64,000 nucleotides of DNA, from contig CAKUTH010000004.1 in assembly GCA_934691935.1 (NCBI GenBank), positions 62,001 through 126,000 on the forward strand, read 5' to 3'. The stretch's first letter is position 1; each line of letters opens with the position of its first letter. Positions 27,721 through 36,437 of this stretch are shown here, one piece after another. The stretch is from an uncultured Candidatus Melainabacteria bacterium (lineage in GTDB: Bacteria > Cyanobacteriota > Vampirovibrionia > Gastranaerophilales > Gastranaerophilaceae). A model generated the notes under the pieces. That model had not been told where the DNA came from, ran no database searches, and worked only from the letters and a program-made list of their open reading frames with translations. The position numbers were made by a program, and so were the translations under genes.

Positions 27721-27819
27721 GAACAATAATCTTGGGAGGAGATTTGGGGATAGTTGTACATGCATGATAATGCAAGCATGTATTTTTGAGCACACATGTT
27801 GTCAAAATTTTAACAAAAA

Positions 27820-27848
27820 TTTACAAAAGCATGGGTTTGTGTTATAAT
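27820..27848 (+). promoter_or_regulatory. sigma70 promoter for aroQ
   Basis: -35 TTTACA (27820-27825), 17-nt spacer, -10 TATAAT (27843-27848), followed by a short leader with SD AGAGG and the aroQ ATG at 27867. Confidence 0.8.
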
Positions 27849-27866
27849 AATGCTCAGAGGTAAATT

Positions 27867-28310
27867 ATGAAAATTCTTGTTATAAACGGTGTAAACCTTG
27901 ATATGCTTGGCGTTCGTGAGCCTGAAAAATATGGAACCATGACGTTAAAAGATTTGGAAAAAGAATTGTATGAATATTCTTTTAAGCTAGGTGTGGATTT
28001 GGAAACTTTTCAGAGTAATCACGAAGGGGTTATAGTTGAAAAAATTCACGAAGCAAGAGAAAAGTTCGATGGAATAGTCATAAACGCTGGTGCATACACG
28101 CATACAAGTGTCGCGATAAGAGATGCAATATCTGCAGTTGGCGTGCCAGCTGTAGAAGTTCATATTACAAACATATATAAGCGTGAAGAATTTAGGCACC
28201 ATTCTTTTCTGTCGGCGGTGTGTGTCGGACAGATTGCGGGGTTTGGTTTTAATTCATATAAACTCGGTTTAAAAGCGGTTGTCGACTATTTATCAGACAA
28301 CAAAAAATAA
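27867..28310 (+). CDS. aroQ: type II 3-dehydroquinate dehydratase
   Basis: Third step of the shikimate pathway; forms dodecamers in the cytoplasm. Motifs in order: INGVNLDMLGVREPEKYG with the catalytic Tyr, FQSNHEG, INAGAYTHTSVAIRDA, the EVHITN His, and the FRHHS substrate Arg. 147 residues is exact for the class. The promoter is canonical, and a terminator follows immediately, so it is a single-gene unit. Confidence 0.96.
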   Translation: MKILVINGVNLDMLGVREPEKYGTMTLKDLEKELYEYSFKLGVDLETFQSNHEGVIVEKIHEAREKFDGIVINAGAYTHTSVAIRDAISAVGVPAVEVHITNIYKREEFRHHSFLSAVCVGQIAGFGFNSYKLGLKAVVDYLSDNKK

Positions 28311-28332
28311 TAAAATTTCACTCGTGTTGTGG

Positions 28333-28371
28333 CGGAAAGGCAGATTTTAAAATGCCTTATCCGTTATTTTT
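28333..28371 (+). terminator. terminator after aroQ
   Basis: CGGAAAGGCA-GATTTTAAAA-TGCCTTATCCG stem-loop followed by TTATTTTT. It reaches the end of the convergent minus-strand gene. Confidence 0.75.
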
Positions 28372-28711
28372 GGAATTCTTCAATGAATGCTTTGCTAATA
28401 GCCAAAGCCTTTAATTCGGGGTCTTGTACTCCTGCATCAGCATATTTCTTTTCCGCGAGTTCTGCTACTTCAAGAGCTTTTTGCGCCAACTCAGGGTTTT
28501 GTGTAAAAATCCTAATGTCGTTTTCAAGGTTGTCCGCCTTGATAGTGGCTCTATCTGCAGGGTTTTCAGGGATTTCTGTAATTTCCTTGACGTCCTTTGC
28601 TTGAGCTTCGTCGACTTGAGGAGCACCATTTTGAACAGCTTCTGTTTTTACCTGTTCAATTTTTTGCGGTTGCTGAGGGATGTTTGGTGTGTTTTTGGGA
28701 ATTTCTGTCAT
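28364..28711 (-). CDS. small Pro/Gln/Glu-rich protein, unknown (115 aa)
   Basis: The first about 55 residues are a disordered-looking Pro, Gln and Glu-rich stretch. The last about 55 form a helical segment (AQKALEVAELAEKKYADAGV, ELKALAISKAFIEEF). No signal or membrane helix. GAGGA lies about 7 nt before the start. Convergent with aroQ. No family recognised. Confidence 0.5.
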   Translation of the reverse strand: MTEIPKNTPNIPQQPQKIEQVKTEAVQNGAPQVDEAQAKDVKEITEIPENPADRATIKADNLENDIRIFTQNPELAQKALEVAELAEKKYADAGVQDPELKALAISKAFIEEFQK

Positions 28712-28927
28712 AGTCTATCCTCACATTTTCTCTATCTCGTTTTGTGTATTAAAACTCCTAAAAAAATTTTTTTGCTAGTTTGTAAAAAAAAAATTACAAA
28801 AATTAATAAAAATCAGTTCGTAATCTTTTTTTACAACCAGTTTCATGGTATATTAAATGTGCAACGTAACAACAAAAGTATATATACGTTATATAAAGTA
28901 TACAACATTAAAGGAAGTAATGCAACT

Positions 28928-30043
28928 ATGAATTTTGCTAAATTTTTTAGTAACATAAATCCGAGGGAAGTTATAAAAAATCTTCCAGATGCAGTTTTTG
29001 TCGTAGATGCTGATGGTACAATTGCTTGGGTTAATGATAAAGCATCTGTCATTTTTGAGGCAAGGGTTGAAGATTTAAAAGGGCTAAATTTTAATGAAAT
29101 AGTTGCAAATGGTATGGAGCTCGCCGAAAAGTCTTATAACAAACGAAATGCCGTTGTTACTGGGGCTTTTACACTTGATGATAAAGAATTTTTTGTAGAA
29201 ATGAACGCAAAAAGATATATTGAGCAATATTTCATTACTATAAGAGATATTACGGCGATTACGAATGTGCTTGCTAATGCTGAAAAGACAGGAAAACTTA
29301 ACAAAGAAAAAAATATTATGCTTGCTAAACTGTCTAACGAATTCAAATCTCCAGTCCAATCTATTATTGGGTTTTCGCAGGCGTTGCTTGATGGTTTGGG
29401 CGGTGCAATAAATGAAAAACAGACAAAATATGTAAAGATTATTAACAAAAATTCTTCTGAATTATTATACTTTATGGAAAAGTTTTTAGAGTTTTCGCAG
29501 GCAGAATCTTCGTTATTCAAGTCTGATATACAGCCGTTTGACCTTGTAAATACAGTTCAGACGGTAGTAAAAAATAATGATACAGCGTTGAGTGCAAAGA
29601 ATTTGATTGTTGAATATGATTTTGAAGAATTTAACAAAAAAGTTGTATACAGTGACGAAAATCTCGTTAAAATTATATTGCAAAATGTCTTGGAAACTTC
29701 TATCAAGTTGACGGAAGTTGGCTCTATAACAGTTAAAATTACTCATCCTGATTTGAACGTCATCGACAAATATAACGTAAAGAATTTTAAAGGTGCGACA
29801 AACGAGTCTTATGTAAATATTCAAATTACCGATACAGGTATGGGGCTTGCTGAATCTGAGCTTGAGGGGATTTTTGAACCCTACACACAATTGGACAAAG
29901 TTCATAAGAAAACGATTGTGCGTTCAATTACATTGGGTACTGCTCAAACTATTTTGAAACGTTTGGGGGGTGCAATTTGGGTTAATTCAGAAGTTATGAA
30001 AGGTAGTAATTTTAATATAATATTGCCTGTTGAGAAGGAATAA
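28928..30043 (+). CDS. PAS-histidine-kinase-like protein lacking catalytic residues
   Basis: 371 residues with a PAS domain (about 15-115), then a HisKA-like helix pair and a HATPase_c-like domain (about 235-370). The phospho-acceptor is gone: the H-box reads LSNEFKSPVQSIIGF, so N137 stands where His should be. In the N-box, N253 is kept but the Mg-binding Asn position is T257. D302-x-G-x-G306 (G1) is intact, while the G2 glycine loop is reduced to SITLGTA near 334-339. It is best read as a pseudokinase or sensor scaffold. The ATG at 28928 follows AAGGAAG by about 11 nt; the frame is open further upstream without a good start. The ABC ATPase begins 3 bp after its stop. Confidence 0.8.
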   Translation: MNFAKFFSNINPREVIKNLPDAVFVVDADGTIAWVNDKASVIFEARVEDLKGLNFNEIVANGMELAEKSYNKRNAVVTGAFTLDDKEFFVEMNAKRYIEQYFITIRDITAITNVLANAEKTGKLNKEKNIMLAKLSNEFKSPVQSIIGFSQALLDGLGGAINEKQTKYVKIINKNSSELLYFMEKFLEFSQAESSLFKSDIQPFDLVNTVQTVVKNNDTALSAKNLIVEYDFEEFNKKVVYSDENLVKIILQNVLETSIKLTEVGSITVKITHPDLNVIDKYNVKNFKGATNESYVNIQITDTGMGLAESELEGIFEPYTQLDKVHKKTIVRSITLGTAQTILKRLGGAIWVNSEVMKGSNFNIILPVEKE

Positions 30044-30046
30044 AAG

Positions 30047-31039
30047 ATGAGCAAAGTTACTTTGAAAAATGTCACTAAAATTTATGACAAGAAAAAAGTT
30101 ATTGATAATATTGATTTAGAGATAAAAGATAAAGAGTTTGTAGTGTTGGTTGGTGCTTCGGGTTGCGGGAAATCAACATTGTTGAGAATGATTGCAGGGC
30201 TTGAAGAAATTACGGATGGGGAAATTTATATTGGCGACAAAAAAGTTAACGATGTTCATCCGAAAGATAGAGATATTGCTTTTGTATTCCAAAGTTATGC
30301 CCTATATCCGCACATGACGGTTAGAGAAAATATTGCCTTTGGGTTGAAAATGAGAAAAGTAGACAAGGCGACGATTGAAAAAAAAGTTTTGGAAGCCGCT
30401 AAAATTCTTGACTTGGGCGAATATTTGGACAGGAAACCAAAACAACTTTCTGGCGGCCAGCGTCAACGTGTTGCATTGGGACGTGCTATTGTAAGAAATC
30501 CGAAAGCTTTTTTGATGGACGAACCGCTTTCAAATTTGGACGCGAAGTTACGTGTTCAAATGCGTTCAGAAATTAAAAAATTGCATGAAAAATTGCAAAC
30601 GACATTTATATATGTAACTCACGATCAAACAGAAGCATTGACAATGGGTGACAGAGTCGTTGTTTTGGATAAGGGTGTTATACAACAGGCTGATAGCCCT
30701 GAAAATATTTATGAAAATCCAGCGAACACGTTTGTTGCAGGTTTTGTCGGTTCTCCGCAAATGAATTTTATTGACAGCAAATATATTTCTTGCGAAAAAG
30801 ATGTTATTGTCGGAATTCGACCAGAAAAAATGGTTTGTGGCGGTGATATAAAAATGACCGTAGACATCGAAATAACAGAGCTTTTAGGTAGTGAAAAAAT
30901 AGCATATTTTACTATTGGCGATAAAAAATGTTCTGCAAAATTAAATGCAGATTACAAATTAGGAAAGACTTTGGATTTGAGCATAAATCCTGCTGATTTA
31001 TATTATTTTGACAAAGAAACTGGTAAAAGGATTTATTAA
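30047..31039 (+). CDS. MalK/UgpC-type sugar ABC transporter ATPase
   Basis: Energises carbohydrate import as the shared ATPase of CUT1 transporters. Walker A is GASGCGKST (36-44), Q-loop VFQSYALYPHMTV, signature LSGGQ (134-138), Walker B FLMDEP, then NLDAKLR and the switch His in YVTHD. The C-terminal about 95 residues form a short TOBE/OB region (VGIRPEKM). At 330 residues it is shorter than the usual about 370. It follows the pseudokinase by 3 bp, so the two are probably co-transcribed. A matching MalG-type permease lies at 52816-53640; no binding protein is in the window. Confidence 0.9.
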   Translation: MSKVTLKNVTKIYDKKKVIDNIDLEIKDKEFVVLVGASGCGKSTLLRMIAGLEEITDGEIYIGDKKVNDVHPKDRDIAFVFQSYALYPHMTVRENIAFGLKMRKVDKATIEKKVLEAAKILDLGEYLDRKPKQLSGGQRQRVALGRAIVRNPKAFLMDEPLSNLDAKLRVQMRSEIKKLHEKLQTTFIYVTHDQTEALTMGDRVVVLDKGVIQQADSPENIYENPANTFVAGFVGSPQMNFIDSKYISCEKDVIVGIRPEKMVCGGDIKMTVDIEITELLGSEKIAYFTIGDKKCSAKLNADYKLGKTLDLSINPADLYYFDKETGKRIY

Positions 31040-31134
31040 GCCAAAATTTAAAAAAATATCTCCACTAAATGTATGATTTTTCAGGATTTGCATATAAATT
31101 TAATGTGAAATGCCGTATAATTTTTGTAGTAATG

Positions 31135-31162
31135 TTGACTTTTTGTAACTCATCATTATAAG
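31135..31162 (+). promoter_or_regulatory. probable promoter for the 31202 gene
   Basis: -35 TTGACT (31135-31140), 16-nt spacer, -10 TATAAG (31157-31162), then a leader of about 35 nt with SD GAGGAG before the ATG at 31202. Confidence 0.6.
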
Positions 31163-31201
31163 TAAAAATAGGTAGTTAAAATATAAGAGGAGATTAGCCT
31201 T

Positions 31202-32455
31202 ATGGGTATGGCAGCTTCACAAGCCAGATATTTAGGATTGACAGCGAGAAAAACGAACGTTGAGTATGAAGGTCAACAGATAAACCAAGCTCGTACAGCG
31301 TTGGCAAATCAAAGTGCTAATACATTTAACGAGTTGTTGTCGCTGGATGTTCCGACAGCTCCAAGCACACAGGATTATACGAAATTGCAATACTCGTATA
31401 CTGATGGCGTAAATCAAGAAACTATTACTGATATGTCAGAATTGATAAATGATCCAGATGGTTATAACTATTTGATTAGCCACTACCATTATGCTGATGT
31501 ATTTACAGGTGTAAAAACGTTAAAAACAAATCCTCAAGTCGGTTTTGGAACAAAGGCAGGTACAAATATTGTTTCAAAAGACAATGTTACTTATGACTCT
31601 ACGAGCAAAACTTATACCGTAAATGGTAAAACATTAACCCAATATGACCCTACTGATGAAGCTCAAAAAGCTACTTATGCGCAAATTGTGAATGATTATT
31701 CGGATTTCTCAAAATTTTATATTGAAGATTTGTACACATATACAGATGATGATGGAAAACTTTATTTTGCGTCAAAAACAGATTTGAACAAGGCTTCAAA
31801 TGGATCATCGGATTTGCCAGCCTACACGGTTAATGAAAATGTGCCGTCAAACGTTGGTATAAACAGTGTATTGCCATATAATCCGTTGGATTCTGAAATG
31901 AAAGCAGCTTACGAACAAGTTTGCAGAGATTTTCCAGCAGAATCAATTTCTTCGTCAAATAATATTTACACATGGAAATCTCAAGGCAAGACATACTTCG
32001 CGACATTAGAGGATTTGCAAGCGACTTATAATAGTGCGCCAGATCAAACTAAACCGACCGAAAACCAAAACAAATTGGCTACATATAATGCTGAAAATGT
32101 TAAGACAAAGATTGAACAAAAACAACGTGCATTCGTTGATTTAGATGATTCAGGCAGACCAAACTCAATCAGATACGAAGATTCAAGCGTTACTTATGCC
32201 TTGAATACAGAATCTATCACTGATGAAGATGCTTATAACGACGCAATGAATCAATATAACTACGATATGCAGGTTTATGAAAAGAAAATTGCTGATATAA
32301 ACGCAAAAACTGAAAAAATTCAACAACAAGACAGAACTCTTGAACTTCGTTTGAAACAGCTTGATACAGAGCAAGAGGCACTTCAAACCGAAATGGAAGC
32401 AGTTAAAAAGGTTATTGAAAAGAATATTGAATCAACTTTCAAAACATTTGAATAG
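31202..32455 (+). CDS. flagellar-locus protein with MGMAASQAR N-terminus, unknown function
   Basis: 417 residues. The N-terminal 45 residues (MGMAASQARYLGLTARK, then EYEGQQINQARTALANQSA) form an amphipathic helix of a type I associate from memory with Gastranaerophilales hypothetical proteins. The middle is Tyr, Thr and Asp-rich with repeated-looking DPTDEAQKATYAQI and NPLDSEMKAAYEQV segments. The last about 80 residues are coiled coil. No cleavable signal peptide, so export by the flagellar apparatus is possible (inference). The 109-residue protein at 33796 shares spaced residues of the N-terminus. SD GAGGAG; first gene of the run leading to the flagellar genes. Confidence 0.65.
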   Translation: MGMAASQARYLGLTARKTNVEYEGQQINQARTALANQSANTFNELLSLDVPTAPSTQDYTKLQYSYTDGVNQETITDMSELINDPDGYNYLISHYHYADVFTGVKTLKTNPQVGFGTKAGTNIVSKDNVTYDSTSKTYTVNGKTLTQYDPTDEAQKATYAQIVNDYSDFSKFYIEDLYTYTDDDGKLYFASKTDLNKASNGSSDLPAYTVNENVPSNVGINSVLPYNPLDSEMKAAYEQVCRDFPAESISSSNNIYTWKSQGKTYFATLEDLQATYNSAPDQTKPTENQNKLATYNAENVKTKIEQKQRAFVDLDDSGRPNSIRYEDSSVTYALNTESITDEDAYNDAMNQYNYDMQVYEKKIADINAKTEKIQQQDRTLELRLKQLDTEQEALQTEMEAVKKVIEKNIESTFKTFE

Positions 32456-32514
32456 TGTTAGAAGGATTGTGGCACAGGCTGGTTTTAGCTGGTGGTGAAC
32501 AAAGAGGTTAAAAT

Positions 32515-33333
32515 ATGTCATACAAAAATGATAGTTACTTGGTAATAGCAAATAAATTTGGTTCAGCAGGTTCTGATGCAAAAGCTCAGTTGTGGGAAAC
32601 TTATGATAAACTTCGTGATTTAACCGTATCTGGTAGTGGTATGGGAACAGGTTTTGAAGCAACAGGCGGGTTTTTGTATAATTTAGCAAGCCTTCTTGCC
32701 CCTTCTTCATTTGCAACGGTTTTTGGTTCTTCAGAATCAATGAATATTCCTGGAACTTCTTATGCATCAAAATTTAATGGCGGTTCATCATACGGTATTG
32801 ATTCTTTATACAATTATTCAGGTTTCCCAAACGGCGCAGCTCCAATATCATGGGGCTTAAGCGGTTTTGCAACAGGCGGAGCATCTTCGATTGTAAACGG
32901 TTGGGGAACAGAAACTGGTGTTGCGACAGGTTATGCATCAGGTATAGGGGGAATTGCTGATGTAGCAAGCGCAGCGGCTTATGGTCTGGGTGCTGCTAAC
33001 GGTTATGGATTTTCTATGAAAAATTTGGTACTTCCTGTTGCTGGTGTAATTTCTGGCTGGGGCGGTATTATGCAGGCTGCAGCACCTTATTTGGGCGAAT
33101 ATGGACTTCCTGCACTTGTAATGGGCAATTTGATGCAGGGTACGTCATCTGCAGCATTGTCCGCTTACCAAAACGTCACTGGGAATATAACAGCAAATGC
33201 TGATACAATTCTTTCAAATAAAGTTCGTAACATTGAAACTGTTTGCAAAATGCTTGATACACAGGGCGATGTCGTTAAAAAAATGTTGAAAGAATCAATT
33301 GAAGGTGACAGCAAAGCTATTCAAAACTTGTAA
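32515..33333 (+). CDS. Gly/Ala/Ser-rich protein with hydrophobic core, unknown
   Basis: 272 residues. Residues about 35-215 are very rich in Gly, Ala and Ser with short hydrophobic runs (FATGGASSIVNGWG, GIADVASAAAYGLGAANGYG, LVLPVAGVISGWGGIMQAAA). The last 50 residues are a charged helix. No signal peptide. The composition suits a self-assembling or membrane-inserting secreted protein, but no family is recognised. SD AGAGG lies about 9 nt before the ATG. It lies 60 bp after the 417-residue gene and is likely in the same unit. Confidence 0.6.
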   Translation: MSYKNDSYLVIANKFGSAGSDAKAQLWETYDKLRDLTVSGSGMGTGFEATGGFLYNLASLLAPSSFATVFGSSESMNIPGTSYASKFNGGSSYGIDSLYNYSGFPNGAAPISWGLSGFATGGASSIVNGWGTETGVATGYASGIGGIADVASAAAYGLGAANGYGFSMKNLVLPVAGVISGWGGIMQAAAPYLGEYGLPALVMGNLMQGTSSAALSAYQNVTGNITANADTILSNKVRNIETVCKMLDTQGDVVKKMLKESIEGDSKAIQNL

Positions 33334-33508
33334 ATTTTATTTACAAGTTTTTTGATATATTAAAGTAAATTCTTATTTTGTCCGTAGTAGTAAAATATAA
33401 AGATTAGACCAAAATGTTAAGATATATTAAACAAAACCCGCAAACCATGGCAATAATTAGGTTTGAGTTGTTTTTATATACATGTAGGTCTAAAGTGTAA
33501 GGAGAAAA

Positions 33509-33781
33509 ATGCTTCGAGAAACTTTAGAAATGAATATAAAAAGATTGGTAGATTTCTTGATATATTCAAAAAATTTCCTAATAAGGAAAAATCCTATAAA
33601 ATCAATACAAGATTCATTCGTCGAAGGAATAAAAGAATTTCTGACGATGAATAAGAAACGAAAGATGGCGCAATATAGGCTCAATTATCACCGTCATCAG
33701 TTTCAAAAGATGGAACAGTTGATTGCCGAAAACAATCAGCACACTTTCTTGAGGGGTAGTCACCTCAACGAAACAAGGTAG
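33509..33781 (+). CDS. small basic protein, unknown (90 aa)
   Basis: SD AAGGAG lies 5 nt before the ATG, which picks this frame over an overlapping open frame on the same strand. Lys-, Arg-, His- and Gln-rich with an early hydrophobic helix (LVDFLIYSKNFLI) and a helical tail (YHRHQFQKMEQLIAENN). No family recognised. 14 bp before the next gene, so co-transcribed with it. Confidence 0.55.
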   Translation: MLRETLEMNIKRLVDFLIYSKNFLIRKNPIKSIQDSFVEGIKEFLTMNKKRKMAQYRLNYHRHQFQKMEQLIAENNQHTFLRGSHLNETR

Positions 33782-33795
33782 AAGGACAACTTAAA

Positions 33796-34125
33796 ATGGG
33801 ATTACTTGTATCGCAAATAAGGGTAATGTATCTTCAACAGTTAAAGTTTGACTTGGAGTACAAAATTCAATTAATAACTCAAACCAAAATGGGTTTAGCG
33901 AAGTCTGTTGAAGATTTGACACAGGTTGGTAATGATTTTGACCCTGAGTCGCCGACGACAAAGTTGCTCCAACAACGGCAGGCAAAACTCAAGGTGTTAG
34001 ACCAAAAACTTGACCAACAAATGAATCAATATCAAGCAAGATTGAAAATGGTTGAAACCGAATATGATTCAGCGGTTGCAATGCGTGACAAGAATATTGA
34101 AAAATCATTCTCGTATGGTAGATAA
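33796..34125 (+). CDS. small coiled-coil protein, possible export chaperone-like (109 aa)
   Basis: All-helical, two long helices around a short turn (NDFDPESPTT), ending MRDKNIEKSFSYGR. Size and helix pairing recall FliJ/YscO-type export chaperones, but no motif proves it. The first 37 residues share spaced residues with the 417-residue protein at 31202 (MG, SQ, R, L, K, EY, Q, I, Q, LA in the same positions). A terminator follows, ending the first half of the flagellar-linked region. Confidence 0.55.
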   Translation: MGLLVSQIRVMYLQQLKFDLEYKIQLITQTKMGLAKSVEDLTQVGNDFDPESPTTKLLQQRQAKLKVLDQKLDQQMNQYQARLKMVETEYDSAVAMRDKNIEKSFSYGR

Positions 34126-34144
34126 TAAAATTTTAAAACAACAA

Positions 34145-34171
34145 AAAAGCGACTCATTTGAGTCGCTTTTC
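34145..34171. terminator. bidirectional terminator
   Basis: AAAAGCGACTCA-TT-TGAGTCGCTTTT, a near-perfect hairpin between the 109-residue gene and the convergent 34186-34731 gene. Confidence 0.9.
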
Positions 34172-34185
34172 TGTTGTGAAACTTA

Positions 34186-34731
34186 TTAAATACTTGTTTG
34201 AACAAAAAGGCTAATTATATCATTGAGAGAATTTGATTGTCTTTGATATTTTTGAGCTTGTCTTTCAAGAACGCCAATTTGTTTTTTGTATTCCATAATA
34301 GATGTTTGGCATTCTTTAGATGAATTATTCAAACTTTCTTGAACTCCTTGAGCTTCTTGCAAAACGCCTTTCATTGAAATTCCAAGAGCTTCCATAGTTT
34401 GTTTAATAATTTGTGCGCCAGTTTGTTTTGAAACCCCTGTTGGCAATTGGTTAATTAACTGTTTTAGCACCATAACATTTGTTGGGATTTCAACGCCGTC
34501 TAACTCATCTGCAAAAGATTCATTGTTTTGAGCAAAAGTTAATGGTGTGAATGTCTGTGCCATTTCTTGAGTTTCCGCATTGGCAGTGTCGTTGTAATCT
34601 TCAGGAACTACGACATCAAATTCATCTTGTGGCGGAACTGGATTGTCCACAACATTTTGAATTTCAATTTCAGATTGTTGTTTTAACGCTTCAACTATCT
34701 TTTTTCCTACACCTTCAGTTATTTTATTCAT
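34186..34731 (-). CDS. acidic protein with C-terminal coiled coil, unknown (181 aa)
   Basis: The start is the ATG at 34731, with SD AGAGG 7 nt upstream; a TTG two codons earlier also lies in frame. Residues 1-75 are acidic and Pro-rich, 80-115 form a helical segment (VMVLKQLINQLPTGVSKQTG), and the last about 60 are coiled coil (SIMEYKKQIGVLERQAQKYQ). No signal or membrane helix. It is convergent with the flagellar-linked small genes and may belong to the same system by location only. Confidence 0.55.
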   Translation of the reverse strand: MNKITEGVGKKIVEALKQQSEIEIQNVVDNPVPPQDEFDVVVPEDYNDTANAETQEMAQTFTPLTFAQNNESFADELDGVEIPTNVMVLKQLINQLPTGVSKQTGAQIIKQTMEALGISMKGVLQEAQGVQESLNNSSKECQTSIMEYKKQIGVLERQAQKYQRQSNSLNDIISLFVQTSI

Positions 34732-34869
34732 TATCAAACCTCTTTTTCTTAATTATAATTATAACAAAGAAATAATAAAATAAATCGTAACGAAATGCTA
34801 AGATTTTTGAATTCTGTGCTATAATTGTACCATGAAGTATAATATGTTTGAAGTCAAACAGGGGTAAAA

Positions 34870-36372
34870 ATGAAAAGACGAGCATTTATAAGCGTTTATG
34901 ACAAAACTGGTTTAGAAGATTTTGCGAGAAATTTATCAGAAAAATTTGAATATGAAATTGTAGCATCGGAAGATACATATAATGTTTTGGTAAAAGCTGG
35001 TATTGAAGCAACAAATGTTTCTGAATATGTACAAAATGGTGGGTTTTTATCAAAAGAATTTAATTGTTTGAACGAAACAATTTTGGCATCAATTCTTGCT
35101 GAAACTCCTGATGTTAGAGAGTTAAACGAAATTGAAAGCTCTGTTGTTCGAGCATTTGATATGGTTGTTGTAAATTTAAAACCTATTGACGAAGTTTTGA
35201 ATGATGCAAATGAGGACAATCCGCTTGAAGGTGTTGATGTAGCGGGGCTTACGGTTTTGCGTTGTGCATCAAAAAATTACAAACGTGTAACAACAATTAT
35301 TGATAAAGTAGATTACTACATAGCTTTGAATGCCAATGAATTCGGACGTATGAAATTGGCGTTAAAGGCGTTTAATTATACATCAAATTACGATAGAGAA
35401 ATCGTTACAAAATTAGCAGTTTTGTTGGGAGAAAAACCTTTCAAAACATTTAATTTCGAAAAATTAAAAGATTTAAAATATGGTGAAAACCCACATCAAC
35501 GCGCATCCGTTTATAAGATGGATAATATGATTGATTACGAGGTTTTGGACGATAAAGAACTTTCTTATAACGACATTTTGAACGTGACGGAAGCGGTAAA
35601 TATCGTCAGTGAGTTTTATGATGTTAATTGTGCTGCGATTATAAGGCACGACAAACCTTGCGGTGTTGCTTTGGGACGCTCTTTATACGATGCTTATACA
35701 AAGGCTTTTGATTGCGATCCTATTAGCTCATTTTATGGCGTTGTTGGTTTTTCAAAACCAGTAGATGAAGAAGTTGCAAAACATTTGAATTCTATGTCTG
35801 TAGAGGTTGTTGTTGCGCCAGATTTTGATAAAAGGGCGGTTGAAATTTTTGCAGACAATACTGATATAAAACTTGTAAAATTGAATACGACATTGAAAGA
35901 TTATAGACGTTTAACCGTGGAAGAAGTTGTCATTACTCCGTTTGGCGTTTTAGTTCAGGATAGAAACACAAGTGAATTGAATAAAGAAATGTTCAAAGTT
36001 GTAACCAAAAAGAAACCATCTCCAGAACAAATTGAAGATGCTATTTTCGCTTGGAAAACAGTTAAGCATGCTAAAACAAATGCGGTTGTAATTGCAAGAG
36101 ATTTTAAAACTTTTGCAATATCACAAGGACAAACAAATGCACTTACAGCTGTGGAAAACGGTTTGAATTACGCTTGTGACAATTCTAAAGATGCAATCTT
36201 GGCATCTGATACGGTTTTGGCGTCTGAAGATTGCATATATTCAGCGGTTCAAGGTCGAATTGGTTTGATTATTCAACCTGGGGGTTCTGTAAAAGACCCT
36301 AAACTTGTTGAATTGTGTGACAAATATGAATTAATCATGATTACAACAGGTATCAGAAACTACAGACAATAA
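34870..36372 (+). CDS. divergent PurH-like protein with altered active sites
   Basis: 500 residues, the length and two-domain order of PurH (IMP cyclohydrolase, then AICAR formyltransferase). Landmarks remain: ISVYDKTG at the start, VVVNLKPI, KYGENPHQ (203-210), DPISSF and QPGGSVKD. Many catalytic motifs are changed: STGGT is ASEDT; the KTLHPKxHGG segment is KEFNCLNETILASI; the VKHxNPCG segment is IRHDKPCG (R259 for the essential Lys, H260 kept); GQxSR is GQTNA; and the terminal RHFRH is RNYRQ. It could be a pseudoenzyme or an enzyme with a new substrate; a normal purH may exist elsewhere. A GGGGT SD precedes the ATG. A dCMP deaminase gene follows 65 bp later. Confidence 0.8.
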   Translation: MKRRAFISVYDKTGLEDFARNLSEKFEYEIVASEDTYNVLVKAGIEATNVSEYVQNGGFLSKEFNCLNETILASILAETPDVRELNEIESSVVRAFDMVVVNLKPIDEVLNDANEDNPLEGVDVAGLTVLRCASKNYKRVTTIIDKVDYYIALNANEFGRMKLALKAFNYTSNYDREIVTKLAVLLGEKPFKTFNFEKLKDLKYGENPHQRASVYKMDNMIDYEVLDDKELSYNDILNVTEAVNIVSEFYDVNCAAIIRHDKPCGVALGRSLYDAYTKAFDCDPISSFYGVVGFSKPVDEEVAKHLNSMSVEVVVAPDFDKRAVEIFADNTDIKLVKLNTTLKDYRRLTVEEVVITPFGVLVQDRNTSELNKEMFKVVTKKKPSPEQIEDAIFAWKTVKHAKTNAVVIARDFKTFAISQGQTNALTAVENGLNYACDNSKDAILASDTVLASEDCIYSAVQGRIGLIIQPGGSVKDPKLVELCDKYELIMITTGIRNYRQ

Positions 36373-36437
36373 AAATTGTTAATTACGGGTGAATTATATA
36401 GTAACCTGTGATTGTATAAAATATAGAGGTTAAGAAA

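Noticed and set aside
28424..28927. 168-codon N-terminal extension of the pseudokinase
   Set aside because: Begins with TTG inside the antisense of the 28364-28711 gene; no SD, composition unlike its neighbours.
33334..33508. Possible c-di-GMP riboswitch upstream of the 33509 gene
   Set aside because: Looked for because of the PilZ adhesin; no conserved GEMM motif could be seen.
33463..33654. Alternative plus-strand frame overlapping the 33509 gene
   Set aside because: The strong SD serves the 33509 ATG; this frame has none.
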